This document shows, piece by piece, positions 1-6,326 of a stretch of 10,082 bases of DNA. Position 1 is the stretch's first letter. Each line of letters starts with the position of its first letter. The translations under genes and the position numbers were made by a program. The stretch covers positions 1-10,082 of the forward strand of contig DAOUVF010000069.1 of the NCBI GenBank assembly GCA_030667765.1, read 5' to 3'. Origin of the DNA: Bacteroides sp. (GTDB lineage: Bacteria; Bacteroidota; Bacteroidia; Bacteroidales; SM23-62). Under the pieces are notes generated by a model that saw only the letters and a program-made list of their open reading frames with translations, made no database searches and had not been told where the DNA came from.

Positions 1-1804
1 GACCTTTTTTGAATTTCGATTTCCCTTTCAAACGAACCGGATCATGAATATAATCATAGATATAATAGTTTGTTTCAATCAATTTCCAGTATGGAACAGG
101 CCTGATAATATCTGCCGGACCTGGCTTTTTAATTGCATGGCGGGGTTTTCTTTTTGCAGCCTGTATAATTTGGTAATGCTCATATTTCGCAATCATAAAC
201 GCTTTTGTGAAATCCGCCTGGAATATATCCCAGGCAGATAACATTAATCCTTTGTTAAGTAAATACTCCAGGTATTTCTTCAGGATATCGGTCAGGAAAT
301 ATAGTTCCGGAAGAGGTGTATCAGCCCCGTACTGATAAGCATCAATATTCTTTTCAATTTGGCTCAACAGATCCGTTTTCATGCTCTCTTGCTCAATAAA
401 CTCTCTTATTAATATAAGTGTAGGCAGAAAATGCTCAATATTATTTACAAGATCAGCCAGGAACAAATAGGTTTGCCGCGATATTTCATTATTTGGCAAA
501 TAATAAAATGAGCTGAAGGTCATTTTATCGCCTGTAATCAGCCTCTTCATTTTATCAGTAAGATGGGATACTGAAAAACCTGAATGTATCTCATCATACT
601 CCAGTTCTTCTACATACTGTCTATAGATGGGCGTCCCTGGAAGGATGGAAAGCAGGGTTAGCTGGGGCCGTGCTCCTGCAATCGTCATCATTAGAATGGA
701 TTTAAGGGTATCATTAAGATCACTGCGGGTTTCTCCCGGAAATCCGGCCATGTATGATACAATGGTAATAATCCCCTTCTCAGTTGCATGCCTGACCATC
801 CTTATGGCCTCATCAAGATCAAGGTTTTTTCTGATCTCCTTCTGTATCCGTTCCGCACCAGTTTCAATGCCGAAAAATATGGCATTACAGCCGCTCTCCT
901 TCATTTGATCAAGCATCTCTTCCGAAACACAATCCGTTCGGGCTGAACAGGTCCAGGTAAATGGAACCTTATGTGAATTATTCCTTGCCGATAATTGCCC
1001 TGTAAATTCAGCGATAAATTCCTTGTTCAATGTGAACATATCATGGGAAATGCCAAATCCCGTTACTCCCAGCTGTTGATTACAATACTCCATCTCCTCG
1101 ATGATCCGGCGGGGTGATTTCACCCGGTATTTTCTTAAAAAAAACTGGTTTGTGGTACAGTAGGTACAGGGAAAGGGACAACCCCTGCCGGCATCGATGC
1201 GCAACTTGTTCTTTTGGAATATCCTATTATAAGCAGGTACAGGCAACTTATCGAGATCCATCACGATCTGACCCGGTGATTCTGAAATTACTTCTTTTGT
1301 TAAAGGATCCCTGTATACGAGTCCGGGTAAATCCTTCGCATTCTCCTTTTTTCCATCCAACAGCATGGAAATCAATTCAGGCAGTGTATAATCAGCTTCC
1401 CCTTTCAGGATAAAATCAATAGATGGATATTTTTCCATCGTACTCTCTGCCAGAATGGAAGCCTGTGGTCCGCCGAAGATAATAGGTATATCCGGATCAA
1501 TTTTCTTGATCTCTTCAGATATCAGCAGGGACACAGGAAAGGAATCACACCATGTGGAGAAACCCAGTGACTTTGGTTCCTGCGATAGGATATCTTTGGC
1601 CACCATCTGAAGGTCCTTGTCTTTCGCTATTAGGATTTCAGGTTTGTAGATTCCAGACCTGAGACCCGAATGTTCGAGGGTACTCAGAAGAACAAGCAAG
1701 CCGACCGGGATAAAATTGACTGCCTGATCAGTAGATACTGGATTTATTATGGGGGGGACCAGGAGTATATGAAGGTCATTATCCTGGATACTGGATTTGT
1801 CCAA
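1..1804 (-). CDS. B12-binding-type radical SAM protein, 3' end cut by left window edge
   Basis: This frame is open from a TTG at 1804 to the left edge (601 codons, no stop), so the C-terminus lies outside the window. Residues about 10-150 look like a cobalamin-binding Rossmann domain: an HILLVPP first strand, then FGGPQAS near 110-116 and LKGEADYTLPEL near 133-144. I see no DxHxxG motif, so any B12 would lack the usual lower histidine ligand. The radical SAM domain follows at about 200-400 with C209-x3-C213-x2-C216 (GRGCPFPCTYC) for the 4Fe-4S cluster and a downstream FFGIETGAE motif. A helical, basic C-terminal region follows. The family holds methyltransferases and cyclases acting on unactivated carbons; the substrate here is unknown. 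TTG is chosen because an in-frame TGA lies four codons upstream, and the first in-frame ATG would remove the first strand of the B12 fold. The gene lies 38 bp after the 71-codon gene, probably in the same transcript. Confidence 0.9.
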   Translation of the reverse strand, partial: MDKSSIQDNDLHILLVPPIINPVSTDQAVNFIPVGLLVLLSTLEHSGLRSGIYKPEILIAKDKDLQMVAKDILSQEPKSLGFSTWCDSFPVSLLISEEIKKIDPDIPIIFGGPQASILAESTMEKYPSIDFILKGEADYTLPELISMLLDGKKENAKDLPGLVYRDPLTKEVISESPGQIVMDLDKLPVPAYNRIFQKNKLRIDAGRGCPFPCTYCTTNQFFLRKYRVKSPRRIIEEMEYCNQQLGVTGFGISHDMFTLNKEFIAEFTGQLSARNNSHKVPFTWTCSARTDCVSEEMLDQMKESGCNAIFFGIETGAERIQKEIRKNLDLDEAIRMVRHATEKGIITIVSYMAGFPGETRSDLNDTLKSILMMTIAGARPQLTLLSILPGTPIYRQYVEELEYDEIHSGFSVSHLTDKMKRLITGDKMTFSSFYYLPNNEISRQTYLFLADLVNNIEHFLPTLILIREFIEQESMKTDLLSQIEKNIDAYQYGADTPLPELYFLTDILKKYLEYLLNKGLMLSAWDIFQADFTKAFMIAKYEHYQIIQAAKRKPRHAIKKPGPADIIRPVPYWKLIETNYYIYDYIHDPVRLKGKSKFKKG

Positions 1805-1842
1805 AACGCTATATCAAAATATGTGTGAGAATTGCGAGAAAA

Positions 1843-2058
1843 CTATCTGCTTAGCATCCTCATTTCATCAACATCCCATTCAATATCTTCGGTTTGTTTT
1901 CTCCAGGGATTGCTCCTCTTATCCTTGATGAATAATATTAATTCCTTTTCTGCATTAATCTCTGGTCCCCAGTTAGTCTTCATTTCATTCTTAATTTCTG
2001 CCAGAAGTTCATTAATCTTCTTTAGAGATGTTCTCTGTTCATCAGTCATTTCAGTCAT
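1843..2058 (-). CDS. Small charged hypothetical protein (71 aa), possible partner of the radical SAM enzyme
   Basis: I do not recognise this protein. It starts at ATG 2058, with an alternative ATG three codons in at 2049, and ends in TAG. Residues 5-28 should form an amphipathic, highly charged helix; the rest is acidic/basic with three tryptophans in short motifs (NWGPE, NPWRK, EWDVDE). There is no cysteine, signal peptide, membrane segment or Gly-Gly leader motif. It sits between the small membrane protein gene (74 bp spacer) and the radical SAM gene (38 bp spacer) on the same strand, so co-transcription is likely. Small genes just before a radical SAM gene are sometimes enzyme substrates or binding partners, but nothing in the sequence proves this. 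A small cytoplasmic adaptor is equally possible. Confidence 0.7.
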   Translation of the reverse strand: MTEMTDEQRTSLKKINELLAEIKNEMKTNWGPEINAEKELILFIKDKRSNPWRKQTEDIEWDVDEMRMLSR

Positions 2059-2059
2059 A

Positions 2060-2107
2060 ACAATAGTTTTAGGTTATTGTAAGTATAATCTAAGTTATGA
2101 CCTAAAA
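2060..2107 (-). repeat. Overlapping inverted repeats in front of the 71-codon gene
   Basis: TTTTAGGT (2067-2074) is the perfect inverse of ACCTAAAA (2100-2107), with a 25-nt loop. ACAATA (2060-2065) is the inverse of TATTGT (2075-2080), with a 9-nt loop, right beside the ATG of the 71-codon gene. The first arm lies in the loop of the second hairpin, so the two structures would compete. The spacer is very AT-rich, so chance is a real explanation. Confidence 0.3.
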
Positions 2108-2132
2108 ACCTGAAAGTCAAGTTATTTTTACA

Positions 2133-2390
2133 TTATTTTTTTGTCACACTCTTTGGTGCAGGCGAAAAATTGTCCGGATTCAGCATCCAGTCCTGTTTCC
2201 CGCTCTTTGTTTCAGTTACGACCTTTATCAATTCCGGCTTAAATAGTTTGGGTGTATTTAATGCTGCAGAATATGAATTGTAAACACTGGCAAAACATAA
2301 AAAGACAATTAGCAGTATTATATATATCCATTGATATCCGACTGGAAATTCCTTTGAAAATGATCTGGTGTTCATTTTAAGGCCCTCCAT
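2133..2390 (-). CDS. Small single-span membrane protein (85 aa or 80 aa), unknown function
   Basis: Not recognised. From ATG 2390 it has a short basic N-terminus, a hydrophobic stretch at about residues 20-37 (WIYIILLIVFLCFASVY), then a polar tail of about 45 residues rich in lysine, threonine and proline (KPELIKVVTETKSG, DNFSPAPKS). The stretch could be a membrane anchor with the tail outside, or an uncleaved or cleaved signal peptide (SYSAAL follows it). The second ATG at 2375 (residue 6) may be the true start, because a GGAGGG sequence lies about 9 nt before it; the hydrophobic segment is kept either way. It is the first gene after the 292-bp spacer and its promoter-like signals, followed by the 71-codon gene and the radical SAM gene. 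Confidence 0.7.
   Translation of the reverse strand: MEGLKMNTRSFSKEFPVGYQWIYIILLIVFLCFASVYNSYSAALNTPKLFKPELIKVVTETKSGKQDWMLNPDNFSPAPKSVTKK
2375..2390 (-). promoter_or_regulatory. Shine-Dalgarno-like GGAGGG deciding between two ATG starts
   Basis: On the minus strand the run GGAGGGCCTTAAA lies between the first ATG (2390) and the second ATG (2375) of the small membrane protein gene. Its spacing of about 9 nt fits initiation at the second ATG. None of the other starts inspected here has such a sequence, as is usual for Bacteroidota, so this is suggestive only. Confidence 0.35.
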
Positions 2391-2424
2391 TCATTAATGA
2401 TTAAATGCGTGAAAAAACATTAAT

Positions 2425-2432
2425 CAAAATTA
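2425..2432 (-). promoter_or_regulatory. Candidate Bacteroidota -7 promoter box (TAATTTTG)
   Basis: The minus-strand sequence TAATTTTG fits the Bacteroidota -7 consensus TAnnTTTG. Transcription would begin near 2418, giving a leader of about 28-43 nt before the small membrane protein gene. No TTG-type -33 element is present at the usual distance upstream; two direct repeats occupy that position instead, as expected of an activator-dependent promoter. This is a consensus match by eye only. Confidence 0.45.
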
Positions 2433-2439
2433 CGATATC

Positions 2440-2466
2440 CAGGGAGGTGATTTCTAGCAGGGAGGT
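2440..2466 (-). promoter_or_regulatory. Two 9-bp direct repeats, candidate activator operator
   Basis: CAGGGAGGT on the plus strand (ACCTCCCTG in the transcribed direction) occurs exactly at 2440-2448 and again at 2458-2466, start to start 18 bp. The proximal copy ends 7 bp before the candidate -7 box, so the pair covers the region where a -33 element would lie. Tandem direct repeats are the normal target layout for AraC-type activators, and the gene ending upstream at 2683 encodes one. The pairing with that protein is inference. Confidence 0.5.
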
Positions 2467-2507
2467 ATCAAAGAATGCTATTAATGTAACATGTGTCAGA
2501 AAAGGGT

Positions 2508-2556
2508 AAACCGGGTGTTGCTCTGAAGTCCTTCAACAGATACTACAGCCCGGTTT
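2508..2556. terminator. Terminator-like hairpin after the signalling operon
   Basis: AAACCGGG at 2508-2515 pairs perfectly with CCCGGTTT at 2549-2556. The inside can pair further (TGTT 2516-2519 with AACA 2535-2538, and GAA with TTC), leaving a small bulged arm. In the plus direction the stem runs into TTTTT; in the transcribed minus direction the tail is weaker (ACCCTTTTC). It lies 127 bp past the 737-residue gene, so it could end that operon, possibly bidirectionally, or be a structured leader or processing element. Confidence 0.4.
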
Positions 2557-2631
2557 TTCGCCCAATGTACGACTTCGCTAGCTAACAAAGTGCTTTTTAT
2601 TTAACTATAAAATTATGGTATAGACAGTACA

Positions 2632-2649
2632 ATGTCTATCAATTATGTA
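2632..2649 (-). repeat. 18-bp intergenic repeat, copy 1
   Basis: This segment matches 6296-6313 at 17 of 18 positions (shared core CTATCAATTATGTA on the plus strand). It lies 34 bp past the stop of the 737-residue gene. Weaker similarity continues to about 2672, including TGCCA and GTAAC in register. Confidence 0.5.
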
Positions 2650-2682
2650 TAATATATTGCCAGGTATGTAACCCAAAGGTGA

Positions 2683-4896
2683 TCAGGTCTTGGTATACTC
2701 TGAGGGGGAAACGCCGTACAGTTCCCTGAAGCATTTTGCGAAGTAGGAAAGATTATTGAATCCCACCTCGTATGTGATCTCAGCCACATTCCCGAAATTC
2801 TTCTTAAGCAACTGGGCTCCCCGTTTCAACCTGATCGTCCGGATGAATTCACTTGGGGTCTGGTTGGTCAGCGCCTTTAATTTCCTGAACAGCTGCATAC
2901 GGCTCATGCCGATTTCCCCGGTCATGGCAGTGACATCGAAATCACAATCACCGAGATTGTCTTCAATGATCTGAATGGCTTTGTTAAGGAATTTCTCATC
3001 AACAGAAGTAACTGCGATATCACTGGGACCGAGGTCTGTTTCCTTGCTGAACCTTTCACGCAATATCTTTCGCTGTTCGATCAAACTCTTCAACCGGGTT
3101 TGCAATTCCTGCATGTTAAATGGTTTGGTCATATAGGCATCAGCCCCGGTTTCAAGTCCCTCAATCCTGCTTTCCACCGTTGCCTTGGCAGTCAGCATAA
3201 TCACAGGTATATGGCTGGTCCGTTCATCGGTTTTTAACTTTTTGCAAAGTTCCACCCCATCCATCCTGGGCATCATCAGATCGGTGATGATAATGTCCGG
3301 TATGGTGTCAGTCGCCAGGGCCAGTCCCTCCTCCCCGTCCACAGCTTCCTGCATATTGAATTGATCTTCCAGGTTGTCGAGTAAATGGGCCCTTACATCT
3401 TCACTGTCCTCCACCACAAGGATTCTGGGTTTTCCATCTTGCTCTTCTATATCATCTTCTTCTGTTTGCCGGTTTTTATAAGCTCCTGATGCAATTACCA
3501 CATTTACAATACCTGCATCTTCAAGGTCTTCTTTTTCTCCTATCAGGAATTCATGCTTATCCAGGTGTTCCTTGCCCAGTGGAATGACAATGGTAAAAGT
3601 ACTCCCCTTACCTTCAGCAGATTCTACCTTGATCTGTCCATGTTGCAGTCCCACCAGCTCCCGTGTCAGTGAAAGGCCTATACCGGTCCCACCGCTGCTA
3701 TGCTGCCAGGATCCCTCTACCTGGTAAAAACGGTCAAATATCTTGTCGACCATTTCTATCGGTATACCCGGACCGGTATCTGATATCCGTATATTCATGA
3801 AATCCTGGTCTTTATTCCTGCCTCTGGATTCTATCTTTAGCTGGCAGTTTATCTCACCTTCCTCAGGTGTATATTTGAAAGCATTTGAAAGGAGATTTGT
3901 CAGGATTTTTTCCAGTTTATCCTGGTCGAAATAAGTAATATATTCTTTCTCCGGAATATTGACTTTATATTGAATGTTTTTCCTGTCTGCCAGCGGTTGA
4001 AAACTTGAGATGATAAGTCGGCTGAAGCGCATGATATCTGATTCGCTCATCTCCAGCTTCATGCTGCCGGCATCCAGTTTGGACAGGTCCAGCAGCTGGT
4101 TTATAAGTCCCAGCAACCTGACCGCATTCCTGTGCATCCTTTCCATTCCTACCCGGTTTTTTTCTGTAAGTTCCTCTTTGGAGAGGATATCTTCCAGCGG
4201 CCCTATAATCAGTGTCAGGGGGGTACGGAACTCATGGGAGACATTGGAAAAGAATCGTGTTTTCATATGATCCATCTCCATGATCTTAAGATTCTTTTGT
4301 TCAAGTTCAGCAGTCCGTTCTTTGACCTTGTCTTCCAGTCCCAATCTCATTCTCTCCAGTTCAGTTACGGAATCATATGCCCGGAGGCTTGCAAGCACCA
4401 GCGTAAACAGTTTGAAGGCAGTCAGCTCGGTTTTCGTCTTGTAATCATTGATTTCGTAGGAAACGATTACTTCCCGCTCGGGAGCATATCCGGGGTATCC
4501 GGTGCGAAGGATGATCTGGGTATATTTTAGATGCACATCGTCACGGATAAACTTAACAAGGTCAAGTCCTGCAGTATTGGTCTCCATCACTACATCAAGC
4601 AGTATGACAGCAATATCCGGATTATTCCTGAGCAGTGGTTTGGATTCTTCAGCAGAATGTGAATGAATAAATTCAATTCCCCGGTCCCTGTAGGAAAAAC
4701 TTTTCAGGGCAATACGTGTCACAGAGTGAATGTCTTCCTCGTCGTCTACCACCATGACCTTCCAGGATGGACCTGAATATTCGGGTTTGATAATCTCTTT
4801 TTCCGGGCTCTCAGGAGCCGTATCTGAAAAAAGCTGTTCGTTATCGTCTTTCAGCTCCTTATCATCAAATAGTTTCTCATTTTGGTCATGATCCAT
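2683..4896 (-). CDS. Soluble hybrid kinase/response regulator: REC-HisKA-HATPase-REC-AraC HTH (737 aa)
   Basis: A cytoplasmic phosphorelay protein that should end in DNA binding. The acidic N-tail (1-44) precedes a DUF3369-type receiver (45-174) with D51/D52, phospho-acceptor D101, T132 and K153 in an INDYKTKTELT signature. After a coiled coil (about 175-212) come HisKA with H221 (NVSHEFRTPLT) and HATPase_c with N338, DTGPG at 373-377 and GGTGIGLSL at 402-410. A second receiver (about 490-610) has D497, D539, T569 and K591. An AraC-type HTH (about 630-737) ends in the typical GVSPSEY. All catalytic residues are present. It resembles the C-terminal half of Bacteroidota hybrid two-component systems, but a receiver replaces their periplasmic sensor and there is no membrane segment. 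Start ATG 4896 lies 39 bp after the previous gene. The likely target is the radical SAM unit next door (inference). Confidence 0.93.
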   Translation of the reverse strand: MDHDQNEKLFDDKELKDDNEQLFSDTAPESPEKEIIKPEYSGPSWKVMVVDDEEDIHSVTRIALKSFSYRDRGIEFIHSHSAEESKPLLRNNPDIAVILLDVVMETNTAGLDLVKFIRDDVHLKYTQIILRTGYPGYAPEREVIVSYEINDYKTKTELTAFKLFTLVLASLRAYDSVTELERMRLGLEDKVKERTAELEQKNLKIMEMDHMKTRFFSNVSHEFRTPLTLIIGPLEDILSKEELTEKNRVGMERMHRNAVRLLGLINQLLDLSKLDAGSMKLEMSESDIMRFSRLIISSFQPLADRKNIQYKVNIPEKEYITYFDQDKLEKILTNLLSNAFKYTPEEGEINCQLKIESRGRNKDQDFMNIRISDTGPGIPIEMVDKIFDRFYQVEGSWQHSSGGTGIGLSLTRELVGLQHGQIKVESAEGKGSTFTIVIPLGKEHLDKHEFLIGEKEDLEDAGIVNVVIASGAYKNRQTEEDDIEEQDGKPRILVVEDSEDVRAHLLDNLEDQFNMQEAVDGEEGLALATDTIPDIIITDLMMPRMDGVELCKKLKTDERTSHIPVIMLTAKATVESRIEGLETGADAYMTKPFNMQELQTRLKSLIEQRKILRERFSKETDLGPSDIAVTSVDEKFLNKAIQIIEDNLGDCDFDVTAMTGEIGMSRMQLFRKLKALTNQTPSEFIRTIRLKRGAQLLKKNFGNVAEITYEVGFNNLSYFAKCFRELYGVSPSEYTKT

Positions 4897-4935
4897 TGCC
4901 AGTCTTTTAACGAAAATGATAAGAATCCTTAATTC

Positions 4936-6267
4936 CTATTTTCTTAATGGTATACTCAGAAAAACGCGGGTCCCCTTTCCCGGTTTTGATGTGATATGAA
5001 TATTTACATTCATCAATTTACAAAATTCTTTCGTCAGGGTGAGTCCCAGGCCTAGTCCATGCCCATTTGCACCATTAGACAATTCCCTTTTAAAAGGAAA
5101 GAACATTTCTTTTTGAAATGACTGAGACATCCCCCTTCCTGTGTCAGACACGCTAATTTTCAATAATTTATCATTGTCCTGGCTGACCTTAATCTCAATA
5201 AGGCCTTCCTTGGTATTTTTAACCGCATTATCAATCACATTTGACAGGATCTGGCCGAAGGCATACTCATCAATCAATATTATGTCTGAATTCGCCTTGT
5301 TTTCAACTACCAGGTCTATCCCACTCTTATGAATAGCATACTCCTCATCATCTAAAATATCGCGGATGGCACCAGACACCGAGATTTTTTCCCGATTTAC
5401 CTCATAATTATCTGCCTGGATCTCGGACAAATCATTGATCATCTGTACCGCCCGTATGATTTCCTTCCCTGAGTAACTCATATCATCAAATAATTGCCTG
5501 ATATTGTCATTCACCTGGTCTTTAACCTCCTTCCTGATGGTATCGGATGAATCGAGGATCAGGTTTAAGGGGCCCTGTACTTTTTCTGACATTTGATGTA
5601 GAAAAACTGATTTTTGCTGTTCTGATTTTTCAGCTTTTTCCCTGGCATGCTCCAGGATTTTCTCTTTTCTTATACGGCGGTTGATTTCCAATTTGAACTC
5701 TTCATTCAGTCTGCCTATCTTCTGGACAGCCTCATAGGCCCTCAGGCTGGCCAGTGCAACTGTAAAGAGCTTGAAAGAAGTTAATTCTGTTTTGGTCTTA
5801 TAGTCATTTATTTCATAGGATACTATTACATCCCTTTCAGGAGCCTGTCCGGGCTGTCCCGTACGGATGATGATCTGGGTCACCTTGTTGCCGAGTTTAT
5901 CACGGATGATTTTTACAAGGTCGAGTCCCGCGTTGGTCGTCTCCATGACCACATCCAGCAGGATCAGTGCTATATCCGGATGTTTCTTTAATATTTTTTC
6001 TGCTTCGGCGGCTGAGTAGGCATCATAGAACACCACCGGTATTCCCCTGAATGTAAATCCTTTTAGCGCAATACGTGTTACATGATGGATATCTTCCTCA
6101 TCATCTACGATCAGGATCTTCCATTTTTCCAATGACTCATCCTCTTTCTTGCCAATTTCTACCAATTCCGACTCCTGCTCGGTCAGGAACAATTCGTCGG
6201 AATCGTCCTCCTGTCCGGATGCATCGGCAAACAGGTCTTCGTAATTTTTGAATTTGTCCATAACCAT
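4936..6267 (-). CDS. DUF3369-type receiver fused to kinase-like module lacking the phospho-acceptor His (443 aa)
   Basis: After an acidic N-tail (1-48) comes a receiver (49-178) with D55/D56, phospho-acceptor D105, T136 and K157, about 69% identical by eye and without gaps to the first receiver of the next gene. A coiled coil (about 180-220) leads to a HisKA-like segment reading FLHQMSEKVQGPLN (222-235). Against the usual FLxxMSHExRTPLN, glutamate E228 stands where the phosphorylated histidine should be, and the following acidic residue is lysine. The ATP-binding domain looks intact: N347, DTGRG at 375-379, GHGLGLGL at 402-409. The protein may bind ATP and be phosphorylated on D105 yet be unable to autophosphorylate at the normal site, suggesting a pseudokinase, adaptor or phosphatase-like role. 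H224, one turn earlier, is a remote alternative. Starts at ATG 6267 (or 6261); 59 bp after the 868-residue kinase gene. Confidence 0.9.
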   Translation of the reverse strand: MVMDKFKNYEDLFADASGQEDDSDELFLTEQESELVEIGKKEDESLEKWKILIVDDEEDIHHVTRIALKGFTFRGIPVVFYDAYSAAEAEKILKKHPDIALILLDVVMETTNAGLDLVKIIRDKLGNKVTQIIIRTGQPGQAPERDVIVSYEINDYKTKTELTSFKLFTVALASLRAYEAVQKIGRLNEEFKLEINRRIRKEKILEHAREKAEKSEQQKSVFLHQMSEKVQGPLNLILDSSDTIRKEVKDQVNDNIRQLFDDMSYSGKEIIRAVQMINDLSEIQADNYEVNREKISVSGAIRDILDDEEYAIHKSGIDLVVENKANSDIILIDEYAFGQILSNVIDNAVKNTKEGLIEIKVSQDNDKLLKISVSDTGRGMSQSFQKEMFFPFKRELSNGANGHGLGLGLTLTKEFCKLMNVNIHITSKPGKGTRVFLSIPLRK

Positions 6268-6295
6268 TGTTTAAAAATACATTTTATCCACCATG

Positions 6296-6313
6296 ATGAC
6301 TATCAATTATGTA
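6296..6313 (-). repeat. 18-bp intergenic repeat, copy 2
   Basis: This second copy of the motif at 2632-2649 lies in the 59-bp spacer between the 868-residue kinase gene and the 443-residue gene. Weaker in-register similarity continues to about 6336, across the kinase stop codon. It may be a trace of duplication or a shared RNA element. Confidence 0.5.
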
Positions 6314-6326
6314 ACAGTCTCTGCCA

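Larger units (their letters stand above)
2391..2682. other. 292-bp intergenic region between signalling operon and radical SAM unit
   Basis: Both strands were inspected and no credible coding frame was found. From right to left it holds a small 7-bp inverted repeat (ATAGACA/TGTCTAT, 2620-2639), an 18-bp segment resembling the spacer downstream of the 868-residue kinase gene, the hairpin at 2508-2556, the two direct repeats and the -7-like box. It is by far the longest spacer in the window, which supports a transcription boundary here. Confidence 0.7.

Noticed and set aside
627..1413. Plus-strand open frames opposite the radical SAM gene
   Set aside because: The minus strand is open without a stop across the whole region and encodes the three-cysteine radical SAM motif in order, so the plus-strand frames are shadows.
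1760..1786. ATG near 1784 as start of the radical SAM gene
   Set aside because: That frame stops at a TAA right after the C run. It would join the gene only if one extra C were present, and the resulting N-terminus fits the B12-binding fold less well than the in-frame HILLVPP.
2441..2466. The two AGGGAGGT copies as Shine-Dalgarno sequences for plus-strand genes
   Set aside because: No plausible plus-strand coding frame follows either copy; their placement before the minus-strand -7 box fits an operator better.
2620..2639. 7-bp inverted repeat ATAGACA/TGTCTAT as a terminator
   Set aside because: The stem is short and AT-rich, with no T run after it on either strand; the GC-rich hairpin at 2508-2556 is the better candidate.
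4132..4530. Plus-strand open frame of 132 codons within the hybrid regulator gene
   Set aside because: It lies wholly inside the minus-strand kinase gene, whose receiver and kinase motifs are clear, and its translation has no recognisable domain. The same applies to the other plus-strand frames opposite the kinase genes.
5591..5605. H224 of the 443-residue protein as the normal phosphorylation site
   Set aside because: It lies four residues before the histidine position of the H box when the MS-xxxx-PLN pattern is aligned, and the following residues do not match an H-E-x-x-T/N-P motif.
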